Source of the DNA: Gluconacetobacter tumulicola
GTDB lineage: Bacteria > Pseudomonadota > Alphaproteobacteria > Acetobacterales > Acetobacteraceae
Length of the DNA: 64,000 bases
Reading direction: 5' to 3'
Assembly (NCBI RefSeq): GCF_014174215.1
Contig: NZ_JABEQL010000006.1
Location: 62,001 to 126,000 of the forward strand
In this document: positions 20,415 to 29,329 of the stretch, piece by piece
How positions within the stretch are numbered: the stretch's first letter is position 1
How the letters are laid out: each line of letters opens with the position of its first letter
The notes under the pieces: generated by a model
What the model was told of the DNA's origin: nothing
Database searches by the model: none
Seen by the model: the letters and a program-made list of their open reading frames with translations, nothing else
Translations under genes and position numbers: made by a program

Positions 20415-21827
20415 TTAACGGTTCTGTGGGGGTCGTTCCCATCCGCCGCCCATGGCGCGTACGAGGTCGATCCCCGCCACCAGGCGGCGGGTGGCGATGG
20501 TGATCATGTCCTGGCGTGCCTGTAGCTCTGCGGTCTGGGCGATGACGACCTGGAGATAATCCACCGCGCCTTCGCGATACTGGATGGTTGCCAACTGGTT
20601 GGTGCGGGCGGCGGCGGAGACGGCCTCGGCCTGTCGTGCGGAGGCGTCGGCCAGGTGGTTGAGCAAGGCGAGCTGGTCTTCGACCTCGCGGAAGGCGTTG
20701 AGTGTGGTCTGGCGGTCATTCGCCGCGGCTTCGGCATAGGCGGCGTGCATGGCGGCCAGATCGGCGAAGCGGCGGCCGCCGTCGAAAACGGCCAGCGTGG
20801 CCAGTGCCGGGCCGAGGGCCCACACGCCCGTCCCCGCCGATAGCAGCATGCCTGTGGTGGTAGCCGATCCGCCCGATGCGCCGAGGGTAATGGTAGGAAA
20901 AAAGGCCGCGCGTGCGATGCCGATCCGCGCGTTCGCCGCGGCCATGCGCCGCTCGGCGGCGGCGATATCCGGGCGGCGTTGCAGCAGCGCGGATGGGGCT
21001 GTGACGGGAATGACCGGCACCGGGTCCATGGCGCTGGCCGGCGGGAGGGAGAACAGGGACGGTTCCTCGCCGATCAGCACGGCGATGGCGTGTTCGGTCA
21101 GGGCGCGATCGGCCACCTGCTGGTCCAGTTGGGATTGGACCGAGGCCAGTTGGGTGCGGGCGCGGCCGACATCGAGTTCGCTTGCCGCGCCGCCGGTAAA
21201 GCGGGTCGTCGTCAGGTCCAGCGCTGCCTGATAGGCGGCGATCGTGCGGCGCAGGACGTCGATCCGCGCATCCAGCCCGCGAAGCTGGAAATAATCCTCG
21301 CCCAGTTCGGCCTCCAGGCTGAGACGCATGGCGGCGAGATCGGCGGCGCTGGCCTGGGCGTCGGAGCGTGCGGCGGCGACGAGGTTGCGGATGCGGCCCC
21401 AGAGATCGGGCTCCCATGAAATGGTGCCGCCGGCTGCGTAGGTGCGATAATCGAAACGGTTGCCGGTCTGGGCGAACACGGCGCGTTCGCGCTCGGCGCT
21501 GGAGGAGGCGTCGATCTGGGGGAAGAATTCGGCCCGTGCGCGCCGCACCAGAGCGCGGGCCTGATCGTATCGCGCCACCGCCGCCGCCAGTTGTGGACTG
21601 TTATGCGCGATCCGGGCTTCCAGCGCGTTCAGCCTGTCGTCCGCCATGATTGTCCACCAGTCCGGGCGGCCGGCCGTGTCTGCCGGTTGTGCCGGGGTCC
21701 AGGGGCCGCTTTCCTTGAAGGCGGGCACGGTAGGGAGAGCGGGTTTGTGGTAGTCGGGCGCCAGGTTGCAGGCAGAAAGCAGCGTCACGGTGAGAAGCAA
21801 GGCTCTGCCACGGGAATCAGGTGCCAT
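20415..21827 (-). CDS. RND efflux outer-membrane factor lipoprotein (NodT/OprM family)
   Basis: A protein of 470 residues with a lipoprotein signal (LLLTVTLLSAC, lipidated Cys near residue 20) and two repeats of the TolC-like fold (FTGGAASELDVGRARTQLAS and a matching later region, YREGAVDYLQVVIAQTAELQ). It forms the exit duct of the tripartite pump. It starts 11 bases inside the end of the membrane-fusion gene, which shows a pump operon order of permease, adaptor, duct. It sits directly before nuoA. Confidence 0.92.
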   Translation of the reverse strand: MAPDSRGRALLLTVTLLSACNLAPDYHKPALPTVPAFKESGPWTPAQPADTAGRPDWWTIMADDRLNALEARIAHNSPQLAAAVARYDQARALVRRARAEFFPQIDASSSAERERAVFAQTGNRFDYRTYAAGGTISWEPDLWGRIRNLVAAARSDAQASAADLAAMRLSLEAELGEDYFQLRGLDARIDVLRRTIAAYQAALDLTTTRFTGGAASELDVGRARTQLASVQSQLDQQVADRALTEHAIAVLIGEEPSLFSLPPASAMDPVPVIPVTAPSALLQRRPDIAAAERRMAAANARIGIARAAFFPTITLGASGGSATTTGMLLSAGTGVWALGPALATLAVFDGGRRFADLAAMHAAYAEAAANDRQTTLNAFREVEDQLALLNHLADASARQAEAVSAAARTNQLATIQYREGAVDYLQVVIAQTAELQARQDMITIATRRLVAGIDLVRAMGGGWERPPQNR

Positions 21828-23031
21828 GCGTGGTGTCCTGCGGCCGGACTTCGTCGCCGTCGCGCAGATCGTCCCTGGGATTGTCGATGACGGCGCTTTG
21901 CGGTGGCAGACCCGTGACCTCCAGCTCGGTGCCGAAATCGGTCACGATGGTGATGGGCTGGATCTTTACATGGTGGCTGGAATCCATCGTCGCGACAGTG
22001 GTGCCGTCGCGCCGGAACAACAGGCTGCTGGCGGGCACGCGGACGGGGGAGGATGCGGTGCCGGCAGTGGCATCGGTGCCGGGGAAGGTGAAGGCGATCT
22101 GGGCATAGGCGCCCGGTTTCAGCAGGTTTTCGCCATTGTCGTAGACAAGCTGCACCAGCATGGCGCCGGACTGGGGATCGACGGCGTTCGATGAGCGGAT
22201 GAGGTGGGCCTGAAAGGTGCGGCCGGGGTAATCGGGTACCGTGAAAGCGACCACCATGTCGTCCTGTATCCGGGCGGCATAGGCTTGGGGCACGCTGACA
22301 TAGAGGCGCAGCCTGGCGACATCGGAAACGGTGAAGAGCGGCTGGGCCGCCGCGGTGCCGGCGACGATCAAGGCGCCGATATCGGTGGCGCGGCTGGTCA
22401 CGATGCCGGTGAATGGCGCCGTGATGTGTTTGAAGTCAGAAAGGGTTTCCAGCCGCTCCACCTCGGCCGCTGCTTCGTGGCGCGTGGCCTCGCTGGCGGC
22501 GAAATTGCCCCTTCGTTCGTCGGTTTCCTGCTGGGACACCGCGTTCTGCGCATTGAGGCGGTCCCAGCGGCGGGTGGTGATGCGGGCGAGGTCGCGTTGG
22601 GCGGTGCGGGTTGCCAGTGCGGCGCGGGCGGCGGCGAGTTGCTGGTCCACATCGGGCGTGTCGATGTCCGCCAGCAACTGGCCCTGCTGCACCTTTTGCC
22701 CGATATCGACATACCAGCGGCGCAGATAGCCGTTGGTCCGGGCATAGACGGGCGCGCTGTACCAGGCTTGCAGCCGGCCGGGCAGGACCAGCCTGTCGGG
22801 TACCATGCCGCCCGGATGGACGATGGTCACCGTCGGGATTGTGGCGGCCAGTGTTTCGGCATGAAGCTGGTGGCGGGCATGCAGGCGCAACAGCGTGCCC
22901 GCCACCAGGACCAGCGCGAATAGCGACGCGGCGATCAGGACGAACCGGCCGAGCCGGGGCGGTGGCCTGTCGCCTTGTGTCTGTGTCTCCGTCTGTGTCG
23001 GGGCGGGGTCAGGCATGGGCGGATGCTTCAT
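21817..23031 (-). CDS. RND efflux periplasmic adaptor (membrane-fusion protein)
   Basis: A protein of 404 residues with one N-terminal membrane anchor (FVLIAASLFALVLVAGTLL). Then come the lipoyl-like half-motifs (YARTNGYLRRWYVDIGQKVQQGQLLADID), an alpha-helical hairpin (about 125-200) and beta-barrel domains. It links the inner-membrane pump to the outer-membrane duct. The gene starts 23 bases inside the permease gene. The substrate cannot be told from the sequence. Confidence 0.92.
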   Translation of the reverse strand: MKHPPMPDPAPTQTETQTQGDRPPPRLGRFVLIAASLFALVLVAGTLLRLHARHQLHAETLAATIPTVTIVHPGGMVPDRLVLPGRLQAWYSAPVYARTNGYLRRWYVDIGQKVQQGQLLADIDTPDVDQQLAAARAALATRTAQRDLARITTRRWDRLNAQNAVSQQETDERRGNFAASEATRHEAAAEVERLETLSDFKHITAPFTGIVTSRATDIGALIVAGTAAAQPLFTVSDVARLRLYVSVPQAYAARIQDDMVVAFTVPDYPGRTFQAHLIRSSNAVDPQSGAMLVQLVYDNGENLLKPGAYAQIAFTFPGTDATAGTASSPVRVPASSLLFRRDGTTVATMDSSHHVKIQPITIVTDFGTELEVTGLPPQSAVIDNPRDDLRDGDEVRPQDTTHGT

Positions 23032-26000
23032 GCGCGGCAGCCCGTGCGCGGCGTTGATAGATGATGGCGAACAGGGTCGGCACGAAGAACAGCGAGGCGC
23101 AGGTGGCGAAGATCAGTCCGCCGACGACGGCGCGGCCGAGCGGGGCGTTCTGCTCGCCGCCCTCGCCGAAGCCCATCGCCATGGGCAGCATGCCGATGAC
23201 CATGGCCAGCGCGGTCATCAGCACCGGTCGCAGGCGGGTCTTGCCGGCCGCCAGCGCCGCTTGCAGCGCGTCGCCATGTTCGGCGAGCTGCTCGCGGCAG
23301 AAGGCGATGACCAGGATGGAATTGGCGGTGGCGACCCCCATGCACATGATCGCGCCGGTCAGGGCCGGGACCGACAGCGGCGTGCCTGTCGCGAACAGCA
23401 TCCAGCAGATCCCGGCCAGCGCCGCCGGCAGGGCCAGGATGATGATGCAGGGATCGGTCCAGCTTTGGAAATTGATCACGATCAGCAGATAGATCAGCAC
23501 GATGGCCCCCAGCAGCCCCGCGCCGAGGCCGAAGAAGGCAGTGGTCATGGACTCGTACTGCCCGCGCAGCGTCACCGTGACCGTTGCCGGGCGCTGGGGC
23601 TCCAGCCGGTCCAGCACCCGTTGCACGTCGGAGGCGACGGCACCCAGGTCGCGCCCGTCGCTGCCGGCGAAGATGTCGATCAGCGGGCGGATATTGTATT
23701 GCCCTTCCACGGGGGACGTGGTGCCGCGCGTGATCGTGCCCAGTGCGCCCAGCACCTGGGGCCGTGTTGCCAGGACTCCCATGCCTGTCACCGGCAGGCC
23801 GATCACGTCCGACAGCGCGCCGATCCGGTACTCCGGCATCTGGACCGAGATCGGGTAGGTCACGTTGTTCTGCGGGTTCAGCCAGTAGAGCGGGGCGGTC
23901 TGCGATGTGCCGGCAATCGAGGTTGCGATGCTGCTGGTGACGTCGCCTTCCGTCAGGCCCAGTTGGTTGATGCGGGTGCGGTCGACCTCGAAACGCAGTT
24001 CGGGATAGCTGGCGGGCTGCTGGATCCGGGCGTCGACCAGCCCGTCGATGCGGCGGATGTCGCGCAGCACCCGTTCGGCGAATTGCCGTGTCTCGTCGGG
24101 CTGAGGCCCGCTGATCTGGATGTCGATCGGGGCCGGGGCACCGAAATTGAGGATCTGGCTGGTGATGTCCGATGGCAGGAAGGCGAAGGTGGCCTGCGGG
24201 AACAGCCGGGGGAGGTCGGCGCGCAGGCGGCGGATATAGCGCGCGGTGGGATGATGGTCCTCCTTCAGTGCGATCAGGATGTCCCCGTCCTCGGGCCCGA
24301 TCGTGCCGGAGGCGCTGTAGGACACGTTGATGGCGCTGTTCGGCAGGCCGATCATGTCGGCGATGGACAGTACTTCGCCGGCCGGGATGCGCGCGCGTAT
24401 CTGCTTCTCGACATCCAGGAAAAGTGAGGCGGTTTCCTCGATCCGCATGCCGACCGGTCCGCGCACATGCAGGGTTATCGCCCCTGCATCCACCTGGGGA
24501 AAGAAATTGCGACCGAGAAAGGGCAGGAAGGCCAGGCTGAGGACGGCGAAGCCAAGAAAGAGGCAGATGAAGCGGCCGCGATGGGCCAGCACGGCCTCCA
24601 GCACCCTGCCGTACTGCTCCCGGAATGACGTGAAGCGCCGTTCGAATCCTTGCTGGAAGCGGGTGAACATGCCGCCCTCCGTGCCGTCCCCATGGTTGTG
24701 GGGGCGGAGCAGGAACATGGCCATGGTGGGCACCAATGTGCGCGAGAGGAGGAAGGACATCATCATCGCGAACATCACCGACAGTGCCATCGGCACGAAG
24801 AGAAAGCCCGACACGCCCGGCAGGTAGAACATCGGCACGAAGACGATGCAGATGCACAGCAGCGACAGGAAGGCGGGCACGATGATCTCGCCCGAGCCGT
24901 CGATGATGGCGGGGTGAACGTCCTTGCCCATCTCCAGATGGCGCTCGATATTTTCGATCGTTACCGTCGCCTCGTCCACCAGGATGCCGACGGCCAGTGC
25001 CAGCCCGCCCAGCGTCATGACGTTCAATGTCTGGCCGAAGGCCGACAGGATGGCGACGGCGCCCAGGATCGAAAGCGGGATCGAGGTGGCCACGATCAGG
25101 GTGGAGCGCCACGAGCCGAGAAAGAGCAGGATCATCAGGCTGGTCAGCCCGGCTGCGATCGCGCCTTCGCGCAGCACGCCGCCGACGGCGGCCCGGACGA
25201 ACAGCGACTGGTCGTTGACGGGCGTGATCTGAAGCTGTTTCGGCAGGCCGCGCCTGGCGTCGGGGATCGTGTCGCGGATGCCCTGGACGATGGCGATGGT
25301 GGAGGTCGCCCCCGATTTCAGCACCGTCAGCAGGGCCGAACGCTGGCCGTCGACATGGACGATGTTCTGCTGCGGCAGCGAGCCGTCGCGCACATGGGCC
25401 ACGTCGCGGACACGGACCACGGCGCCGTTCACCGTCCTGACCGGCAGCATGTTGAGCTGCTCGACCGACGGCGGCGCGTTGTTCAACCGGAGATTATACT
25501 GGTATTCGCCGATTTTCACGAAACCGGCGGGGGTGATCTGGGTCTGGATGGACAGGGCGTTGGCCACGTCCAGGCCCGAGACGCCGCGCGCCTGCAACTG
25601 GCTGGGGTCGAGGTCGATCTGGATCTGCCGCACCCGGCCGCCAGTGGGGAAGGGAATGGCGGCACCGGGCACCATCACGAGCCGGGTGCGGATGAAGTTG
25701 AAGCCGAAATCATAGAGCTGCTGTTCGGTCAGCCCCGTTCCCGACAAGCCGAGCTGGAGGATCGGCACGGTGGAGGCGTTGTAGTTCAGGATGAGCGGCG
25801 GCGTTGTCCCGACCGGAAGCTGGCGCAGCAGCGTCTGGGCGATCGCCGTGACCTGGGCGTTGGCGAGGCGCACATCGGCACCGGGCTGGAAGAAGATCTT
25901 GGTGACCCCGATCCCGGTCAGGGCCTGGCCTTCGATATGCTCGATATCGTTCACCGTCGTCGTCAGCGCACGCTGGAACGGGAGCTGGATGCGGCCCGAC

Positions 26001-26179
26001 ATGTCCTGCGGCGAAAGGTTGGTATAAGTCCAGGCGACCGCGACGACGGGGACGCTGATATCGGGGAAGATGTCCTTGGGCGTGCGAATGGCCGACAGCA
26101 CGCCGGCGATCACGATCAGGATCGCCATGACCACGAATGTGTAGGGCCGGGCGAGCGCCAGCCGGACGATCGCGTTCAT
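23009..26179 (-). CDS. RND efflux inner-membrane permease
   Basis: A protein of 1056 residues, usual for the family, with 12 expected membrane helices and two large periplasmic loops. The helix-4 proton-relay region reads GGLALAVGILVDEATVTIENIE; it has Asp-Glu where AcrB has Asp-Asp. It belongs to the hydrophobe/amphiphile exporter side of the RND superfamily; a heavy-metal pump is less likely. First gene of the three-gene pump operon. No regulator gene is adjacent. Confidence 0.92.
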   Translation of the reverse strand: MNAIVRLALARPYTFVVMAILIVIAGVLSAIRTPKDIFPDISVPVVAVAWTYTNLSPQDMSGRIQLPFQRALTTTVNDIEHIEGQALTGIGVTKIFFQPGADVRLANAQVTAIAQTLLRQLPVGTTPPLILNYNASTVPILQLGLSGTGLTEQQLYDFGFNFIRTRLVMVPGAAIPFPTGGRVRQIQIDLDPSQLQARGVSGLDVANALSIQTQITPAGFVKIGEYQYNLRLNNAPPSVEQLNMLPVRTVNGAVVRVRDVAHVRDGSLPQQNIVHVDGQRSALLTVLKSGATSTIAIVQGIRDTIPDARRGLPKQLQITPVNDQSLFVRAAVGGVLREGAIAAGLTSLMILLFLGSWRSTLIVATSIPLSILGAVAILSAFGQTLNVMTLGGLALAVGILVDEATVTIENIERHLEMGKDVHPAIIDGSGEIIVPAFLSLLCICIVFVPMFYLPGVSGFLFVPMALSVMFAMMMSFLLSRTLVPTMAMFLLRPHNHGDGTEGGMFTRFQQGFERRFTSFREQYGRVLEAVLAHRGRFICLFLGFAVLSLAFLPFLGRNFFPQVDAGAITLHVRGPVGMRIEETASLFLDVEKQIRARIPAGEVLSIADMIGLPNSAINVSYSASGTIGPEDGDILIALKEDHHPTARYIRRLRADLPRLFPQATFAFLPSDITSQILNFGAPAPIDIQISGPQPDETRQFAERVLRDIRRIDGLVDARIQQPASYPELRFEVDRTRINQLGLTEGDVTSSIATSIAGTSQTAPLYWLNPQNNVTYPISVQMPEYRIGALSDVIGLPVTGMGVLATRPQVLGALGTITRGTTSPVEGQYNIRPLIDIFAGSDGRDLGAVASDVQRVLDRLEPQRPATVTVTLRGQYESMTTAFFGLGAGLLGAIVLIYLLIVINFQSWTDPCIIILALPAALAGICWMLFATGTPLSVPALTGAIMCMGVATANSILVIAFCREQLAEHGDALQAALAAGKTRLRPVLMTALAMVIGMLPMAMGFGEGGEQNAPLGRAVVGGLIFATCASLFFVPTLFAIIYQRRARAAAHEASAHA

Positions 26180-26654
26180 GACCGCGCGGTGCGGGCGTGC
26201 GGCCGATCCGGCGGAAGTGCCTCGCAGGGTGTCCTCTCCGGCGCGTGCCCTTTCCCGGCATCGTGCCGCCCGCTAGTCCTCCGGTCCTGCATCAAACGGC
26301 ATCTTTCCATGATCCGGCGTAAGGAAGCCTTGGCATGCGGGCATGGTTGGCCGCCAACAGTTGATATAGCTGCCGGCGGCGGACGAAAGTTCGTCAATTA
26401 CGAGCGATCACGATGAATTTTACAGGCCGTTTGAAGAGTCGTCTGCGGCGGAATGAGGAATGGAGCGCGCTGCCGTCTGATCCGCATCGCCGGTGCTCCG
26501 GCACCGCCGTCATGATCTCGTTTTTTTTTGGCGAAAAAGCACAGATAAGGAAGAAATATGGGATTCGACACGATCACAGAGGCTGGCCGTCGTCGACCCC
26601 GTCCATGCATGATGAGAATGACGATGTGGGGTGAGGGGCGAGGAGCCTTTATTT
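26180..26654. other. Intergenic region upstream of the efflux operon
   Basis: No convincing gene in 475 bases. It should hold the efflux-operon promoter. A short hairpin (CGGTGC/GCACCG near 26492-26507) is followed about 14 bases later by nine T (26521-26529), possibly a remnant terminator. A small plus-strand frame at 26413-26634 has no recognisable features. Confidence 0.4.
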
Positions 26655-27188
26655 TTATTTTGAGCGGATGACGGCTCGTGATTCCTGATTTTCGGTATCT
26701 ACGCTGATACGTTGGTAAACCGCCAGAGACAGGACGACGATCGTTGCTGTCACAAGAAGCCCAATGGGATAGAAAATCTGCTGGATATGTTCCCTGCTTA
26801 CCTCGAAGACTGCCACCAGACCCTCGATGAAAACGGCGATGATGATCGTTGTGATGAATTTTGTGAGGCTCAGGCGCGCTTCGAGAGGCGAGACCTTGAC
26901 GCGGCTCTGAATGACTTCCTCTTCCATGAAATATTTTGCCACGTCGAATACGGCAATGGCGATAACGACATAGCTGATGGCAAGAAGAAGGGCATCGCGT
27001 CCTTCGTGCCAGGAGGTCAGCAGTGTAAACAGCAGATTGAATACACCGTAGAAGATGAGTCCCAGGGACAGGATCATCAGCATGACACTTGCGGTACCGA
27101 AGGCGGCGCGGGAGACTTTCTTTAATGTGCCTTCGTAGGTGATCGACATTTCCTGACCCGACCTTGTTGGGATGATCTGCATCATCAT
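26655..27188 (-). CDS. Unknown four-helix membrane protein
   Basis: A protein of about 177 residues from ATG 27188; a TTG two codons earlier and an ATG at 27149 are other possible starts, none with a clear ribosome site. Four hydrophobic segments are visible (about 33-57, 66-84, 110-129 and 139-158) with short loops and a charged EEEVIQSRVKVSPLEARLS stretch between helices 2 and 3. The ends are polar. I do not recognise the family. The layout recalls small PsiE-like membrane proteins, but the sequence similarity I can see is too weak to claim that. It stands alone between the efflux operon and a divergent hydrolase gene. Confidence 0.65.
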   Translation of the reverse strand: MMMQIIPTRSGQEMSITYEGTLKKVSRAAFGTASVMLMILSLGLIFYGVFNLLFTLLTSWHEGRDALLLAISYVVIAIAVFDVAKYFMEEEVIQSRVKVSPLEARLSLTKFITTIIIAVFIEGLVAVFEVSREHIQQIFYPIGLLVTATIVVLSLAVYQRISVDTENQESRAVIRSK

Positions 27189-27510
27189 GCTCAATGATGA
27201 ATCGACGGCTGGATGTTAACCGCCTCTTCCTGGTCGTTTCCGCTGGCCTTCACATGTGGGAAGCGCCCCCTGGCATGCGCCAGACTTCAACGCCGCATAT
27301 GGTCGACAGTTCGACCTTGCATGCATCGGGGGCGTTGAGCGCCCGCTGGGCGGACGCGCGTGGCGGTCGGTATGGCCGTCTGGCCACGCCAGCCTCTTAT
27401 GACGCTGGCGATGCGAACGATCATCCGCTGGATCGCAAGAGCGTCATATCGTTGTTCTGGCGGGCGCCGTGAACATGTCTTCCGGCCCTTGATATCGGGG
27501 AGTTCCTATC
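27189..27510. other. Divergent intergenic region
   Basis: This stretch separates the minus-strand membrane-protein gene from the plus-strand hydrolase gene and must hold both promoters. I see no RNA gene, repeat or clear operator in it. Confidence 0.4.
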
Positions 27511-28548
27511 ATGTCCTGCACGCCTTTGTGCAATCGGGGGCGACGCCGCTTTCTCGGCTTTGCGGCCCTTTCCACCGCCGCGTTCGATCTGGGTATGTTC
27601 GGTCGCCCTGCGCGTGCGGCGACGCGATCGGCCAGTCGGCCGGCGGCTATGTCTCTTCTGCCGGCGCCTCGGCAGATCGATGCCGGCCCCCTGTCCGTCG
27701 GCTATGTCGAAATGGGACCGGCGGACGGCCCCGTTGTCATGCTGCTGCACGGCTGGCCCTATGACATCCACAGTTTTGCGGAAGTCGCGCCCATGCTCGC
27801 CGCAGATGGTTATCGCGTGGTCGTCCCGTATTTGCGCGGATATGGTACGACTATATTCCGTTCGGCGGCCACGCCTCGGAACGCGCAGCAGGCAGCCCTT
27901 GCGACCGATGCCATTGCGCTGATGGATGCCCTGGCTATTCGCAGGGCGATCTTCGCCGGGTTCGACTGGGGGGCCAGGACAGCGGACTGTGTTGCCGCCC
28001 TGTGGCCGGAGCGGTGCATCGGACTTGTCTCGGTCAGCGGCTATCTGATCGGCAGCCAGAGGGCCAACGCAGTACCGTTGGCGCCGAAGGCCGAACTGTC
28101 CTGGTGGTATCAATTCTATTTCGCGACCGAGCGCGGGCGGCTGGGCTATGCCCGCAACACGAAGGACTTCAACCGGCTGATCTGGCAGCTTGCTTCCCCG
28201 AAATGGAATTTCGACGACGCGACCTACGATCGTTCGGCCCGTGCCTTCGAGAATCCAGACCATGTTGCCGTCGTGATTCATAATTATCGCTGGCGTCTCG
28301 GCCTTGCGGAAGGGGAGGCGCGCTATGATGCGATCGAGACCCGGCTTGCGGCCTTTCCGCCTATTACCGTGCCTGCCATCACGATGGAAGGGGATGCCAA
28401 CGGCGCGCCGCACCCGGCGCCCGAGACCTATCGGGCGCGCTTCGCCGGGCGCTACGCACACCGCCTGATTTCGGGTGGGGTCGGCCATAATCTGCCGCAG
28501 GAGGTGCCAGCTTCCTTCGCGGATGCCATTCGTGCGGTTGCATCATGA
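27511..28548 (+). CDS. Tat-exported alpha/beta hydrolase, epoxide-hydrolase-like
   Basis: A protein of 345 residues that begins with a twin-arginine signal (RGRRRFLGFAALS, residues 9-21, signal to about 37). The alpha/beta-hydrolase core follows: oxyanion motif HGWP at 80-83, nucleophile elbow GFDWG with Asp152 as nucleophile, a likely acid at Asp295 and catalytic His326 in GVGHNLPQE. An Asp nucleophile and HGxP are typical of epoxide hydrolases and haloalkane dehalogenases, not of serine esterases. The export signal puts it in the periplasm. The start is supported by GGGGAG about ten bases upstream. The substrate is unknown and no related pathway gene is next to it. Confidence 0.85.
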   Translation: MSCTPLCNRGRRRFLGFAALSTAAFDLGMFGRPARAATRSASRPAAMSLLPAPRQIDAGPLSVGYVEMGPADGPVVMLLHGWPYDIHSFAEVAPMLAADGYRVVVPYLRGYGTTIFRSAATPRNAQQAALATDAIALMDALAIRRAIFAGFDWGARTADCVAALWPERCIGLVSVSGYLIGSQRANAVPLAPKAELSWWYQFYFATERGRLGYARNTKDFNRLIWQLASPKWNFDDATYDRSARAFENPDHVAVVIHNYRWRLGLAEGEARYDAIETRLAAFPPITVPAITMEGDANGAPHPAPETYRARFAGRYAHRLISGGVGHNLPQEVPASFADAIRAVAS

Positions 28549-28618
28549 CAATGCGCACGACATTCGAAAGGATCACGCGCCGACAGGCATGGTCTCCGAG
28601 GCCAGGGTACGGCCAGAG

Positions 28619-28671
28619 CCTGGAGCCCGGAATCTTCCGCCATGCGAGAGGAAAGATTCTGGCGTTCCAGG
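28619..28671. terminator. Nested stem-loop between convergent genes
   Basis: Outer arms CCTGGA (28619-28624) and TCCAGG (28666-28671) enclose an inner stem GAATCTTCC (28630-28638) with GGAAAGATTC (28650-28659, one bulge). There is no T-run. The position between the hydrolase and export-lipoprotein stops suggests a bidirectional termination or mRNA-end structure. Confidence 0.4.
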
Positions 28672-28693
28672 GCCTGTTGTCACCGACGGTGCA

Positions 28694-29284
28694 TTAGAAG
28701 TGTCGTTCGTAAACCTTGATGACATCATCAGGCTTTACGTAATCCTGCGGTTCGATGCGGCCGACCACCGCGCCGCCTGGCTCCTGACGGACGACATAGG
28801 CGTAGTCCTGGAATGCGCGGTAGGAGAACCCTCCGGCGGCCGCTACGGCCTTCAACATGGTCATGCCGGGCTGATAGGCGAACTGTCCGCCATGTTCGAC
28901 CTCGCCGATGACTGAAACCGGCCGGTATTCCACGACCTGCACGGTCACCTTCGCGTTGCTGAGAATATGCTGGTCCTTGAGTGTGGTGGCGACACTCTGG
29001 CCAAGCTCCCCGGCTGTCAGCCCCTCGGCCTTGACCATGCCGATCAGCGGAAAGGCGATGCTTCCGTCGACGGGCACGCGTGCGTCGGTCTGGAACTGAT
29101 TTTCACCGAACGTCGAGATATTGATCCGGTCGCCGACGCCGATCGTGTAGCTCGCCGGATCATACCGGGGGATTGGTGTCAGATCACTTCCAGGCGCGCA
29201 CCCGGCGAGCCATGCCCCCGTGAGCATGAGCGGGAAGCCGAGTCTTGCGGTACGAACACCAAAAGTATGACGGAGCGGCGACAT
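28694..29284 (-). CDS. Polysaccharide export lipoprotein (Wza/GumB-like)
   Basis: A protein of 196 residues with a lipoprotein signal ending LAGC (Cys29). The poly-export domain follows (YTIGVGDRINISTFGENQFQ through ILSNAKVTVQVVEY) and one SLBB-like segment (PVSVIGEVEHGGQFAYQPGM). It should form or help form the outer-membrane exit for exopolysaccharide. It is the last gene of a minus-strand group after the polymerase and the beta-barrel protein. It is short compared with E. coli Wza (379) and nearer in size to GumB (about 213), as usual in acetan- and xanthan-type loci. Confidence 0.9.
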   Translation of the reverse strand: MSPLRHTFGVRTARLGFPLMLTGAWLAGCAPGSDLTPIPRYDPASYTIGVGDRINISTFGENQFQTDARVPVDGSIAFPLIGMVKAEGLTAGELGQSVATTLKDQHILSNAKVTVQVVEYRPVSVIGEVEHGGQFAYQPGMTMLKAVAAAGGFSYRAFQDYAYVVRQEPGGAVVGRIEPQDYVKPDDVIKVYERHF

Positions 29285-29329
29285 GTCGGAACTTCCCTGC
29301 TGAGGTTGGTTGGTAATGATCGTGTCAGG

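Noticed and set aside
23009-26179. Heavy-metal (CusA-type) pump
   Set aside because: The helix-4 motif and the plain adaptor without metal-binding Met/His repeats fit the drug/hydrophobe exporters better.
24650-26416. 588-codon plus-strand open frame over the RND permease gene
   Set aside because: It lies antisense to an unmistakable RND permease; in this high-GC DNA antisense frames stay open by chance, and the product has no family features.
26413-26634. 73-codon plus-strand frame before the efflux operon
   Set aside because: It runs through a nine-T tract and lacks any domain, ribosome site or codon bias.
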